Part shown: positions 21,531 to 32,665 of the stretch, piece after piece
Numbering within the stretch: position 1 is the stretch's first letter
How the letters are laid out: each line of letters starts with the position of its first letter
DNA from: Limnephilus marmoratus
Taxonomy: Eukaryota; Arthropoda; Insecta; Trichoptera; Limnephilidae
NCBI GenBank assembly: GCA_917880885.1
Contig: OU862919.1
Span: forward strand, 16,076,001 to 16,140,000
Length of the DNA stretch: 64,000 nucleotides
Reading direction: 5' to 3'
Notes under the pieces: generated by a model
Seen by the model: the letters and a program-made list of their open reading frames with translations, nothing else
What the model was told of the DNA's origin: nothing
Databases searched by the model: none
Program-made: the position numbers and the translations under genes

Positions 21531-21689
21531 ATTTCTTATTGCTACATAATTTTAATATATCCATTACATTACCAAACCTAAAGATGTGTAAACTGTTCAG
21601 AGTAAGTGACAGAAATGATTATTATTTGATATCTTGCACTGCCGCCGCGCCATTTGAAACGCTGAGAAAAAGCTATCCAACATTCGTAT

Positions 21690-21960
21690 CATACCAACGA
21701 TGTTATGTACGCTTATTCATACCTACTACTCATTTGATCAAACCGACGATGTTATGTACACTATTTAATGATTAAACCGATAATTTTATGTATACTATTC
21801 ATACGATCAAACCGACAGTGTTGTGTGCTATTCATATCATCATACCGACGATGTTAAGTACAGGTACTATTCATACCAACTACTACTCATGTGATCAGAC
21901 CGAATAATCAATCATGAATAACATGATTAGAACGACGATGTCATGAATCAATTTAATCAT
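21690..21960. repeat. Degenerate ~50-60-bp tandem repeat
   Basis: Repeated order of (G/A)ATCA(A/T)ACCGACGATGTTATGTAC-, CTATTCATAC and ACTACTCAT, with at least five diverged units; the 3' end grades into AATCATGAAT words. No ORF or known class. Confidence 0.5.
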
Positions 21961-22099
21961 GGAATCGTGAATCGATCTGATCGAACTATCAGCTCAGATA
22001 TCGATTTACCAACTATTTTTATAGTTGTGTTTATGTCTAAACTGTTGTGTTTTTTATTATTTTCTCATACACTTTTGTATCCTTATGAAGAAACGAGGA

Positions 22100-22486
22100 T
22101 ATACCCGGGTGTCCGGGGATAAAGTGCATTAACTTCGGGAGGTGATTCTACCGATTTTATAAGTAAAAAAGATACATAACTTTTTTCGAAATTCCAACTT
22201 TTAGGGGTAGTTTTGAGGTAAAAAGATAAAATTAGACCGGCGTGTGCATCCAGCTTTATTATTTTCCGCTGTTACGACACGGGTCAATCACAACCATGGA
22301 ACGTTGCTACAATTGTGCCCGGCAGGCTCTCAGCAAGTAAGATCGTACCTCACAATAAGGATTTTTAGTAGATACGTCTTTTTGTATGGTAAAGAAAAGT
22401 TGGAATTTCGAAAAAAAAATTTAATCACCATCATGTAGAATCACCTCCCGAAGTTAATGCACTTTACCCCCGGACACTCTGTATAT
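22100..22486. mobile_element. Non-autonomous DNA transposon with ~50-bp TIRs
   Basis: Left end ATACCCGGGTGTCCGGGG followed by AAAGTGCATTAACTTCGGGAG; the right end is its reverse complement with few mismatches (ATCACCTCCCGAAGTTAATG ... CGGACACTCTGTATAT). TIR ~48 bp. The TATAC--GGTGTCC edge resembles a widespread arthropod TIR type, likely with a TA/AT target. The ORF 22244-22438 is not recognisable. Confidence 0.7.
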
Positions 22487-22662
22487 ATTATTCAAAACAG
22501 TGCACTGTTGCAGAGGTTCAAAATAAGCGTTTAATTATTATTTAATTAAAAATGATACCACATAAAACTTTCACAATTATTAAAAAAGTGATAACACGTG
22601 TACTTCCATCGACATATAATTAGATAACACCATAGCAAAAAGTCGATAAATAAAAATATATA

Positions 22663-24870
22663 TTTTTTTTTTTTTTTTTTTTATATCAAACGTTTATTGA
22701 TTATAGCATATAAAATATAATGTACATTTAGATGATGTGTTAATTTGCTTACATGTTCATATTCAAATATGTTAATACCACTCTTCCATGGAAGCGTTAG
22801 CTTGTGTCTGGAAGAGTAGTGTACATTTTTTAATGCTATATTTAAGTTTTTAAATTACAATGTGAATGTAAAAAACAATAAGTTGTAAGTTCGGTGATAT
22901 GTAATTATAAGTATTTATCTACTATCAAAACAATTTTACTATTTGGATAATGTGTCCAGAATTATTGTAATTAGTTGCTAAAAACAATACAAAATTTAAC
23001 TTATTTGAAGAATGGAGTATCACTTGGAAACTGAGTTATAAGTAGATTAGATTAGTCGGAAACTGTTTTTTTTTTTTGAGATTATCTTTAAAATATTTTT
23101 TTACAGTGTTTATTAATTGGATTTTATCATTAATTTTTCTAATTTCATCCGGTAATCGGTTGAAAATAAGTCTTCCTTGATAAGTATAATAATTTTGTGC
23201 AAAGGAAGTGTTTAATTTTGGGCATGAAAAAATATATTTATGTCTAGTACGGTTTTCAGTTATAAATTGATATTTTTCTTTTTCTTTTATAATTTGAATC
23301 AATGCATTTCTATTGTATAGATCTTTGAAAGATGGTACTTGAAATTCCTTAAATAATTGATCCGTTGGGTAGTCAGAAGGTTTTTTTAATATGATTTTAA
23401 TTATTAGCCTCTGCACAACTTCAATTGGGGAAAGATTAGTTTTGTATGCGGATCCCCAGCTAATGATAGCATATTGTAAAGTTGATTGAACCAAAGCGTA
23501 ATATATTAGATATAAGTTTTTTACAGATAAAAAATTTCTGATTCTTAAAAATATATAAATCAATTTTCTAATTTTTTTTACAACTTGACAAATTTGTTCC
23601 TTCCATTTCAAATTTTTATCGATAATGACTCCTAAATATTTGATTGTGTTTGTTGTTTTTAATATTGTGCAGTTTTGGATACAATAATTTTTACTATGTG
23701 TTTTGGAATTATCATGGATGATGATGTCAATGTTTTTAGGGGTATCATTTTTGTGTATTGCAAATGGAATTACAAATGTTTTATCACCATTTAGTGATAG
23801 TAAATTTACGTCGAAGAAATTCTTTAAAATATTTATGTCTTCGGTGGCTTTAAATGTTACTTTTTCCCAAGTTTTATCGCTAATTATTAGTACCGTATCA
23901 TCGGCGTATGAAGTAATTTGGCCATGTAGTGGTTGAAAAAAAATGTCATTAACATATATGGTGAAAAGGATTGGTCCGATTACTGTACCTTGAGGGATTC
24001 CAAAGTCTGATATTTCTTTATCGCTATTAATCTGATTTATTTTTACGACTTGCGGTCGATTTTTTAGGTAGTTCGAAATCCATTTAATTGCATTGTCTTT
24101 TATACCTATATTGTTTAGTTTTTTTAGTAGAATCTCATGGGATATACTATCAAAAGCTTTTCTGAGATCAATAAATATACCGGCACATTTTTCACCTTTA
24201 TCCAATGATTCATTGATGTATGAGGTTACATTAGCAATAGCATCTTGTGTGCTGAGTGACTTTATAAAACCAAATTGGTTTTGGTGAAGAATTTTATTAC
24301 TTTCTAGGAAACCGACCAATTGGTTTTTCACAATTTTTTCAAAAATCTTTCCAATGTTTGAGATTAGACAAATTGGGCGGTAGTTAGTTACTTGTTGAGG
24401 ATCTCCAGATTTATAAATAGGTGAAATAATTGTATTTTTATAGTTTGTCGGAAATATTCCCTCTGTTAAACTTAAGTTTATCAAATGAGTAATTGGTTTT
24501 ACCAAATGAATTTTCATGGATTTTAGAAAATGTACTGTAATAAGGTCAAATCCGGGAGACGAACCTCCTTTCATGCCTTCTATTATTTTTAAAACTTCAC
24601 TTTCTGAGGCTGTTTCAAATTTTGATAAATTATTTTGATTTTGTACATTTTCAATCGTTTGTTTTTTCGGGTTAAAAGATTTATTGATATTTTTCGCAAG
24701 ATTTTTTCCGACATTAGCAAAAAAAGAATTAAAGATGTTTGCACATTGTTTAGGTTGAATATTAGCATCTATTATTTTATTTTCATGTTCAATGTATTTT
24801 ATTTTTTGTGTTTTTTTAGTGTTATCCATGGCTAAGTTGACTGTTTTCCATATTTTCCATATTTCGATAC
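22663..24870 (-). mobile_element. LINE retrotransposon copy, 5'-truncated, poly(A) tail
   Basis: Minus-strand element: poly(A) tail (20 T on plus, 22663-22682), a ~350-bp 3' UTR, then an unbroken RT frame. The 5' end is truncated near 24860, where the protein similarity stops. Endonuclease and ORF1 are missing. It is the best-preserved member of the family that also gives 950-3970, 7380-8175 and 12749-13950. Confidence 0.85.
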
Positions 24871-24913
24871 ATTCTGAATGAACCCAATAACACAATGGAA
24901 TGTAATAAAACAA
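23036..24913 (-). CDS. LINE reverse transcriptase (uninterrupted, lacks endonuclease)
   Basis: 625-codon frame. The first ~25 codons (MFYYIPLCYWVHSECIE) are probably flanking DNA; LINE homology begins near WKTVNLAM. Order of RT blocks: SSPGFDLITVHFLK (about residues 117-130), NYRPICLISNIGKIFEKIV (~178-197), QNQFGFIKSLSTQDA, FIDLRKAFDSISHEIL, FGIPQGTVIGPILFTIYVND, catalytic YADD (23897-23908), KYLGVIIDKNLKW, then the C-terminal QYAIISWGSAYK and RLIFNRLPDEIRK. It would act as target-primed RT. Without the endonuclease and with unknown promoter it is unlikely to be active, although no stop has yet appeared, which suggests a young insertion. Confidence 0.9.
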   Translation of the reverse strand: MFYYIPLCYWVHSECIEIWKIWKTVNLAMDNTKKTQKIKYIEHENKIIDANIQPKQCANIFNSFFANVGKNLAKNINKSFNPKKQTIENVQNQNNLSKFETASESEVLKIIEGMKGGSSPGFDLITVHFLKSMKIHLVKPITHLINLSLTEGIFPTNYKNTIISPIYKSGDPQQVTNYRPICLISNIGKIFEKIVKNQLVGFLESNKILHQNQFGFIKSLSTQDAIANVTSYINESLDKGEKCAGIFIDLRKAFDSISHEILLKKLNNIGIKDNAIKWISNYLKNRPQVVKINQINSDKEISDFGIPQGTVIGPILFTIYVNDIFFQPLHGQITSYADDTVLIISDKTWEKVTFKATEDINILKNFFDVNLLSLNGDKTFVIPFAIHKNDTPKNIDIIIHDNSKTHSKNYCIQNCTILKTTNTIKYLGVIIDKNLKWKEQICQVVKKIRKLIYIFLRIRNFLSVKNLYLIYYALVQSTLQYAIISWGSAYKTNLSPIEVVQRLIIKIILKKPSDYPTDQLFKEFQVPSFKDLYNRNALIQIIKEKEKYQFITENRTRHKYIFSCPKLNTSFAQNYYTYQGRLIFNRLPDEIRKINDKIQLINTVKKYFKDNLKKKKQFPTNLIYL

Positions 24914-24914
24914 T

Positions 24915-25985
24915 TTTTATAAATTCATATATAACAGTGTTAAGAATATTTATGTCATTGTCAAAAAGAAAATACAAAACAATATACCTAACATAAACAA
25001 AATTTCAATGCACAAAGAACTCTTTTCATGGTGAATTGACTATTTAAAAAAAACAATAGTCCAATATAGTTCAAGTTCAACACAACAACGCCTATTGATA
25101 ATTGTTTCGGTTACTGAGGTCATGCAATGCCAACAAATGCACCAGCAAAAACTTTTATGTTTACTGGTGCTTTATCAGGTAGAGTAATTTTTTTTTATTT
25201 TTTTTTATTTAATATAATATAATGGTATCAATTACATGTTTATTACAAGAAATAAAGTTTTTCTATTAAAATACATTAAATAATACGTATTACACCCTTT
25301 TTAACAGCAATGCTCGAGTTAAAAAGGCGGATAAACGCAGGTTAACCACAGTTTAGCAAAGGAAATTTTTTTTTTTTACATATATATTAAACAAAAAATA
25401 GATAATTAATAGCAAATAAGAAAAAATACATAAATATATTTTTTAAACTAAATAATAGATAAGAAATACAATTGACTGAAGAGGAGGAGATAAAGAGAAA
25501 GGTAAAAAATAATGAGAGAAAAAGGATATCTAATATTATAATTGAGTTGTTGTGTTGATAAGTTATACAAAAGGAGTTTTTATTGAATTTTTGTATTTTT
25601 TGTAATTTGTTTCCAATCTTAATCAATTGTTTGTATGCTACAAAGGAGCATAAAAGGGTCAACTCCCGAGCAAGCTATTAAACTCCCGAAATTCTTTAAT
25701 GAAAGTCTCAATCGGTCGGTTAAACAAAATGGATGCTTCAAAAACCTCAAGAAAGAGGAACTTCATTATAATGTCCATAATGTTCATTTTTAGTTATTCC
25801 TTATTCAAAACTCTTTTGCTATATTAATGTACTCGTATGTCACATACATACATTTTTCTTTTCATTTAATTTGTTGTATGAAGTTGAACTATTTGCTTTC
25901 TTTCTTGTTTTTTTTAAATATTTTATTGTGTGCTATACTTACTCCCCGCCACAACAATGCCAATATGGATTCCATGACAGACGAT
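24915..25985. other. AT-rich DNA, no gene
   Basis: Poly(T)/poly(A)-rich. Minus frame 25387-25662 is leucine/phenylalanine-rich by composition only. A small inverted repeat GCACCAGCAAAAAC-TTTTATGTTTACTGGTGC lies at 25138-25170. Confidence 0.35.
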
Positions 25986-25989
25986 CTCT

Positions 25990-26215
25990 CGACTGTTTTT
26001 TTTACATAACTCCAGGAGGGCATGACGAAAATAATTTCAGGGCCTTCTTTGAAACTGTGTGTAAAATCTTTTTGAGAACAGGAATGAAGAACATGAATGT
26101 TGAATAGATTCATGTTGTAGGAGGGAGGAAACACAGAGGCCAGCAAATCATTCCACAGCCGAGTTGTTGAACTCAAGAACGAGTCGTAAAAGCGACCCCC
26201 CGACATACTTATATA
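25990..26215 (-). pseudogene. LINE ORF2 C-terminal fragment (dispersed family)
   Basis: Best preserved of its type: the minus-strand frame from 26206 reads GGRFYDSFLSSTTRLWNDLL, then ASVFPPSYNMNLFNIHVLH and SCSQKDFTHSF. This is the standard tail of several insect LINE ORF2 proteins (R-F-x-x-S-F--T-x-x-LWN-LPxSVFPxxYNxxxFK). It then loses frame in GPEIIFVMPSW. Confidence 0.65.
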
Positions 26216-27069
26216 TAATATGCAGTCGGTTTAGGAAAAACAGAAAGTATTATAGACAAGTGGTCTATACTACTGTAAATACCAGCGTAAAAGTACAAAA
26301 AATCGACACATAAATTCGTTTGATATCCATACCAACTCAATTTTCACATGTATTTTTGTAGTCCATTTTAGGTTTTTAAATTGGTAAATAATTCACAAAA
26401 ATTATAATTTTCCAATAATTATAATTTCGGGAGACCAACTGTCGAGGGATCAATTGTCGGGTCACCGCCAATATGAAATAAAAATTAGATTATACAGTGA
26501 ATTTACGTATCGAAAATATAATTAAATTCAACTCTTGCAAAATATTCGAGTTTTATATCAAGATGATTTTTGGATCATTTCATGGGATGGTGATAAAATT
26601 ATACCGATCAGTGGGCAAGAGCATCTATCCGTAAAATGGGAACCCTAAATTTGAGATTCCGAGTTTCTATCGTTTTAAATGGGTGGGGAGGATGGGGAGG
26701 AGAGTAGAGATATACTATATTTTTGACAAATCGTTGTAAATCATTTCAAATATTGGGTTTTGTGAAATTTTTCATTGGTTTTTTTGTATTCCATACTATA
26801 TAATCTTTTATAGATGTCTTTGTTTTTTTTTATGCAAATTTACAGTTTTATTCCGAGATTAATAAAATTTTGCAAACTTGACCTTCGAAACAAGTCAATA
26901 TAAAATTTCAAAAAAACAATCCCTTGTCCAACCCTTAAAAGCAGATTTTTACACTTCTTAATTAAATTTGGCATACTTGACGTTGAAAATAAAAGGAAAA
27001 TTATTGTCTACATCTAGCGGCCTCCATTGTAGAGGGGTAAGGCTCTCGGAGTGGGCAAATAAATTTCAT
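26216..27069. other. AT-rich DNA, no gene
   Basis: No supported gene. 26430-26470 contains GACCAACTGTCGAGGGATCA and CAATTGTCGGGTCACCG, perhaps the edge of an unidentified repeat. Confidence 0.3.
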
Positions 27070-28527
27070 ATGAGGGTCATTCCGCGGTTTCGTTCAAATC
27101 GCATGTTCTCGCAAAAAAGTCATATGAAAGTGAATGTTTTTCAAGAAAATTTTATTGGAAAATGTAGCTTTTTAAAAAAGGAAAAAGGAGTATTTCCCAG
27201 ATTAGCCATTTGTTACTTAATTACTTTATGATATTCAAAAAACATGCTAAAATCTCATTACCTTCCCCATGAAAATGAGGGACCGGTAAATTGATCTACA
27301 AATAAGAACAGTTTACACTCGTAAAATTACTACATTCATTAATCGACCTATATGTACAACTAATTATGCATATTTATTTGTATTTAATTTATTTTTAAAG
27401 CTATTGTATCATAGAAAGAATTGAGATTTTGATTTTGTCCAGAGAAAATCGCCGTAGTCTTCCGCGAAAGCGGTAATTAAAATTGTGACCGCGTTTGTCC
27501 CTGTTGGTCAGCTGTATCCCGCCCCGCACCTCCGTTACTAACCAGTGTATCACTACATCTAGACGGGGGAAGCCGTGCGTCGCTGAATAAAGAAATATCT
27601 GCAATTTCCGTGCTCGAAAACAACTTTGTCACCGACCAGGCATCATTACCTTCCAGCATTTTTTAAAGTAAGTACATGTTTTAAAAATTCGAATCATATA
27701 TCTATAAACTGTATTTAGTCGGACTATTTTTGATTGAATCATACAGATTTGTAATGTCAATATTAAGCGAGTAATTGAGAAAAAACTGTCAAAACTTCAT
27801 TACCTTCCGATTCATTACCTTCCGTATCGTCAAAATTTTTACCGGATGGTAATGTAGAGGTTTGGAGGGTAATGAAACTTTTGTAAGGGTTATTTTTACG
27901 AGCATCTGGGACCATGTTTGGGGGTTAATAAAAGCTAATATTATGAATAAATGCAGTTTCTTGCGTTCTGCGTCGGACAATTTCGGTTTTGGTGAAATAC
28001 ATATTTTCATTTTATTTTCTTTCTGATGTGGAAAAACAATCAGTTAAAATTTACCCAGCAAATTTTTATTTAAAAATTGATTTTTTATTCAATGATATAA
28101 TTATTTTAAAGAAAACGAATATATTATACAAATGATTTAACTATTCACCCTACAGTCTCAAGATCTTTCGTTAGTTAGTTGTCTGTCAAAACTGACGAAT
28201 TTTTACTTAATTAAAGTTTCTAAACAAAGCCAAATTTAAACAAAAATCTACATAACTGGGCATCAAGAGTCCAACGTAAATTTCTTGATTAAAAACGGTA
28301 TCAAAAAATGTAACAGTAGTTTACATTTTAAATCATTTAAGTTAAAAAATTATTAAACAAAGATATAAAAGTGGTAACATTTTTTGGACTCTCCTGTAAA
28401 AGATACCAAAATGAAAATATCCATTTTTGTTCTTTGACTTCTCACTTAATCCGATACTTATGATAATTTTTCTTTGTTATTTGTTACAGGCTTAACCACT
28501 ATAAACCACAACGGCAAAGTTAAATAA

Positions 28528-28707
28528 AAATCTGAAAAATTAAGAAAAGCTTTCCAAGGACAGACTACAGTCAGACTTCAGTACAGTCTTCAGAAAGCGA
28601 AAGAAAAAAGATACACTCTGCGAAAGGCGCAAAAAAAGATATGCAGCGTTGAAGCTAATAATTGTTTGGATGATTTTTATAGCGCCATTTTCGTGAAAAA
28701 GATATGA
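28528..28707 (+). CDS. Short basic ORF in the 3.2-kb TIR element
   Basis: 59 codons from an upstream stop to TGA at 28705, without an ATG. The sequence is very basic and helical (EKLRKAF, LQYSLQKAKEKRYTLRKAQ, then EANNCLDDFYSAIF). Its stop overlaps the ATG of the next frame (ATGA at 28704-28707). A TTTGTTACAG splice-acceptor-like site lies at 28481-28490. It may be an exon or the end of an eroded frame. Function unknown. Confidence 0.35.
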   Translation, partial: KSEKLRKAFQGQTTVRLQYSLQKAKEKRYTLRKAQKKICSVEANNCLDDFYSAIFVKKI

Positions 28708-29382
28708 GTGAAAGAGCCCAGAGAAAGCAATAACGAAGATGGCGAAAGAACTCTCTAAATTATTTGAAGAAAAAAGAGGAGCAGTGTAAAATAGAAATGA
28801 TTATACTAGAAAATATGCCTCCAATTAGTGACATTGTTAAGGAAGTACCCAATAATGTGCGAAACACTCTAGATCCTGACCTCTTCGCAGTCGAGAATGA
28901 ACAACGAATCACACAAAAAAGCATGCATGGTCTAACGAATGTTAGAAAATTAAGGTACAGATCTAGGAAAAACATTACCAAGTTACAGGATGAGATAAAT
29001 AAACTTAACAAAGAGAAAAAAAAACGAACAAAAGAAAATTGAAGCGTTGCAGCTACGAAACGCAAACATAGCAATCGAAGATACATTAGAGAAAAAAGTA
29101 AACGACATAGCTACTATTGACTCGCCTACTATTTTCAAAAATATTGATGACAATATGCTATTGAGCGAATTCGACGGCTCCATGTTTTTGGACGATACTA
29201 TTGCTTCAACGCCAGAATCTGCTAAAACTATAGAAAAGAAATGTAAAGTGAAAATACTCTCAAATGTCCCGTTCGACTGTCAGCATTATTCCTTTTATAA
29301 AAATAGTACCCTAGAATTCAATCTTTTCGATCAATGTCAGTTCGAGAAGTTTTTTCCGATCCCTAAGAGTAGAAGATCCTGA
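28704..29382 (+). pseudogene. Coiled-coil ORF in the TIR element (one nonsense, one frameshift)
   Basis: Starts MSERAQRKQ at 28704, then TAA (28731), and continues in the same frame as RRWRKNSLNYLKKKEEQ to 29042. After a shift, most simply an indel in the A9 run near 29017-29025, the frame 29047-29382 continues. The middle (NVRKLRYRSRKNITKLQDE, INKLNKEKKKR) is a clear basic coiled coil. The last third is acidic (DNMLLSEFDGSMFLDDT). The beginning, MS-x-R-A-x-R-K-x-x-R-x-W, recalls a family of uncharacterised insect proteins often linked to transposons; this is from memory and not proof. It may be the N-terminal part of the element's transposase or an accessory DNA-binding protein. No DDE core is visible. 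Confidence 0.5.
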
Positions 29383-30329
29383 TTTCAAGGAATCAAAACA
29401 GCAGTCTCCCAAAACTATGGAAATCCCACACATGGAAATTGACGAAAAAAGCTTAAGACCTGTACCTACTATGTATTAGTTATGTTGTATTTGTTTAGTA
29501 TTGTCTCTGATGTTATTTTTAACTGCATTCCAATTGAGTTCTGTTCTTTTCTTATTTTAATTATTATGTTTAATATTTAAATATTTCTATTCTTCAATTA
29601 TTACAATGTTTGCTCAGGAATGTGAAAATTTTGAATTTCTTGAGTCCAATACCCACTTATAAAACTGAATTATAAAGAATTTGACTACGCCTTATAATTT
29701 CGGGGTAAGTAGAATAAGTAGGGAAATTATGGTGGGCCTGTGATGTTCCAGCTGCATTTTCTTCATTTGTACCTATTTTGATATTTTGTCCATTATTTTT
29801 CAACAATTTATACAAATATTGCAAAAGCATAAGTAAGCAGAACTGATTACATATGAACAAATGTATTTCTTGTCTCCAATACTCGAAAGTCTGAATAAAG
29901 CTTTTAGTTTTTCACTATAATAGATTTTTCTTCCTTTTTCCTAATCCGCTCATCACGTCAGGTCAAATGATACTTGGCATGATTTGAAATCTATTATATT
30001 ATTCAATTTCAATTCATATTTCATTATTCCCAGAAATTTTAAGAACATTGAACGTGTTCACTACCATTTATTAATATTTCATTACCACACTTCATCACCA
30101 TCCAAATTTATAAATTACCATCCAACAGTTTTTCATTACCATCCATCAATTTTCTTCGTATCTAAGAGTCGTACAAAGGTGCCCTTTTCACCTCTCTACA
30201 TCCGGTAGGTACAGGAACTTATTTCTAAAAAAATATATAGTAAAAACGCAAAAAAAAATTTTTCCGCGGAATCAGGCAAATTTGAACGAAACCGCGGAAT
30301 GACCCATGACCAATTTGTGTTACGATTTC

Positions 30330-30645
30330 ACAATTTATTAAATTAAAATAATATATAGTACCTACTTATATTTGCGGCATGTTCCAGAGGGGTTGACACT
30401 CTCAGTATCGCCCTGGTGTAATAGCACCATTCAGAATTGAAACGTTGCTTGAAATGACTTCAGCAGTGTTAAGCGACCAGATCTGAATATTCAGGTACTT
30501 CCTCTCATTCCTCTTCCCCATCTCCTTCCCCTCCCCGCCACCTTCAGCCTTACAGCATACCCCGATCGGGCATGTCATGGTCTCACAGGCTCCAGACGGG
30601 AGCAATTGGGCTCATCCGCGGTATTCTCTTATTAAAAATAAAAAT
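30330..30645 (+). repeat. ~290-bp dispersed repeat, copy 2
   Basis: Same order as 47455-47755 and 47880-48165: AATATATAGTA, TTTGCGGC-TGTTCCAGAG, CAGTATCGCCCTGGTGTAA, TCAGAATTGAAACGTTGCTTG, AGATCTGAAT, CTCTTCCCCATCTCCTTCC and CTCCAGACGGGAGCA. Minus-strand frames in all copies look alike (VSILNG-LTPGRY), but stops interrupt them. Class unknown. Confidence 0.65.
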
Positions 30646-30892
30646 AAATTAGAAAAACCATGCGCGAAATCCCGGTCTACGCCGAGGACTTTAGGTAATA
30701 CAATATATACATATATGATGTAAGGTAATACATAAGACGTACATAATGTATGATTTCAAGTTACAAGATAAAAAAAAGAGTTTTTCTCATAAGAAATTGA
30801 ATATTCATTTAGACTTTTATGAAAAATTCAATAGTTCCATATGAATAAATTCGGATACTTTTATCCGAGACGCTATCCAGGATACGAACCAG

Positions 30893-31186
30893 TTCTTATG
30901 GTCGCTATACACGACATCTTTTTTCAGCCCGGTTCCAATTAGACACAAAAGTCAACATTTTTCGCTCTACGCGATCGCTATTTTCATCTCAATTTTCATA
31001 TGATACGATTTCAGTTGGCATCAGAGCAAACTGCATGGTTCATGTGTTATTTGCAGTGATGACAACTGAAATTGTAGATATGAAAATAGAGATGAAAATA
31101 GCGATCGCGTAGAGCGAAAAATGTTGACTTTTGTGTCTAATTGGAATCGGGCTGAAAAAAGATGTCGTGTATAACGGCCATAAGAA
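30893..31186. repeat. Long foldback element (arms ~130 bp, short loop)
   Basis: 30893-31025 is nearly the reverse complement of 31058-31186; arms start TTCTTATGG and include GCGATCGC (30971; 31101). The loop around 31026-31057 is about 30 nt. Few mismatches (e.g. TCGCTATAC vs CCGTTATAC). No ORF; no clear TSD. A transcript would form a long hairpin, which could feed small-RNA pathways. Confidence 0.8.
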
Positions 31187-31299
31187 TGATTGTTTTCAAT
31201 AAAAATAGTAGTTGCCCATAATATGGAAAAATAATTAGTTGAAGATAATATTGTTTATTCCAAAATTTTAAATACAAGATTGACTATTATGACGGCTTG

Positions 31300-31420
31300 A
31301 CAGAAGGGAGCAATAGCGAAATTGGTTAACGCGCTCGTCCCGGTTAGAAGAGAGGTCTGGGTTCGAGTCCCAGTTGCGACCATATCTTTTTTCTGTTTTC
31401 TGTGTCTTGTTCTCTTTCAT
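31300..31420 (+). repeat. tRNA-derived SINE-like copy A
   Basis: A box TAGCGAAATTGGTTAACGC (31305-31323) and B box GGTTCGAGTCC (31359-31369) with a good T arm (CTGGG/CCCAG). Five of seven acceptor pairs form, but the anticodon arm is poor. The sequence after the head (CATATCTTTTTTCTGTTTTC) is shared with the two copies at 52440-52575 and 53206-53300, so this is a repeat family rather than a tRNA gene. Confidence 0.5.
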
Positions 31421-31650
31421 ATTTTCGTTTAGATTATTATTGTTATCTTCTTATACAATGATAAAAAAATATATTTACCAAATATAAATAGAAAAAAATG
31501 AAAGGCAAAACGGGTCAATGAGGCGAGAATTTTTCAAAAACCAAAAAGAATTCTCTTTTGAATCCCTCCTCGTTGTCTTTATTCGACATAAAATTATTTT
31601 ATTTTAAAAATAAATTTATGTCAACAGCATATAATGGATAAAGTTGCTTA

Positions 31651-31807
31651 CACACTTGTGTGGTGTGGTGTGTCGTGACTACAAATTAACCAATCATCGT
31701 CGTCGCTTGTCGACACGCCACAACCTACAAATATGTCTCTAACCATAATAAATGTATGAAACCGATGTGCTTCTGGCGCGCCACGACACACCACACCACA
31801 CAAGTGT
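31651..31807. mobile_element. MITE-like element with 27-bp TIRs
   Basis: CACACTTGTGTGGTGTGGTG plus TGTCGTG at 31651-31677 is the exact reverse complement of 31781-31807. Interior ~100 bp without ORF. TSD not evident. Confidence 0.7.
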
Positions 31808-31964
31808 GTTTCCGCCTTAAGACGCTTGCCTAGTAGCGGTATGGATAAAATTCAACACTCACAGCGGGTACTTACAAATCTCCTTATTACATCTTATATG
31901 CTCAGTGTAAAAGTTTGTAAGTAGGTACCATATACTATATACGATACATTACATCCTACAGTTT

Positions 31965-32665
31965 ACGTCTTCTTAAAATGGCGAAAACTCTAAAATGGTG
32001 GTCTATGGTGTAATTTTTTTTTTACATCACTCCACACAAGATGACATCTTCGGGGGAGCTGTGTGAAAGGTCTTTTAGGGAAAGAAGGAGATGAAGTTCT
32101 GGGAAGGAAAAGGTATGAGGGGTGGGTAGGATTCTGATGGTCAATACGTTTAAGAGTGACTAACTTTACCCTTTCCGACCGGCAAAAAAATTCCAAATTT
32201 TGATGGGCCCCACCAGCAAAGCTTATGATCCCCGTGGTGCTGGACGACTGGTTGTTGAAACGCGTGCACGTGAAGGTACCCTAAACAAGCAGCTCCCGCA
32301 CGTTCGATTGACACCGGTTTTGTTCCCAAAAACAGATTTATTTTCTGTCAAGATTTTTTTAAAGACAAACTCACGCTCTGAAGCTGGTCGCAAAGGGGTA
32401 TGAATCCACCCCTCCAATTGCGGTGCAAGGCGATGGGTCGAGAGAGTTCATTTGGAGAGGTCAAAAGATCTCCCTCAACCCGTCTCTCTCGATCCGGCCC
32501 GCCACGCAGTACATGACCTAGATAAATCTCGCACCATAAACCCGGGCACCCCTGCTACAAACGTAGCGAACCACTTGGAGTGACGTATGGCAGGGGTGTT
32601 GGATATCCAATAAATGGTTAGCGGAACGGCGGTACCCATAACCGCCTCCAAAATTGAAGAATTCC
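31965..32665 (-). pseudogene. Longest copy of a dispersed LINE-derived repeat
   Basis: Contains, in order, the ACATCACTCCACACAAGATG block, GAAGTTCTGGGAAGG, GATGGGTCGAGAGAGTTC, CGATCCGGCCCGCCACGCAG, the ACCCGGGCACCCCTGCT block, GTAGCGAACCACTTGG and the GGTACCCATAACCGCCTCC block. The same order is seen at 50020-50400 (plus) and reversed at 49225-49560 and 59540-59900. The minus strand encodes fragments such as RIDHQNPTHPSYLF and PGFMVRD with many stops. It includes an extra GC-rich block 32195-32400 absent from the other copies. Confidence 0.5.

Larger units (their letters stand above)
27070..30309. mobile_element. 3.2-kb DNA transposon, superfamily not assigned, 26-bp TIR, TSD ATGA
   Basis: Perfect 26-bp terminal inverted repeats begin GGGTCATTCCGCGG (27074-27099; complement 30280-30305), flanked by ATGA on both sides (27070-27073; 30306-30309). 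Near both ends the word CATTACC(T/A)TCC and its complement are clustered: 27256, 27644, 27798, 27813, 27844 (rc), 27864 (rc), and 30080, 30093, 30113, 30134. These look like subterminal transposase-binding sites. The interior carries two overlapping degraded frames (28528-29382). A 4-bp TSD with this TIR does not fit hAT (8 bp), piggyBac (TTAA) or mariner (TA); Sola or Chapaev-like groups use 4 bp, but I cannot assign it. Confidence 0.75.

Noticed and set aside
31305..31382. Functional tRNA gene
   Set aside because: A and B boxes are good, but the anticodon arm does not fold and two acceptor pairs fail; tail shared with two other copies indicates a SINE-like repeat.
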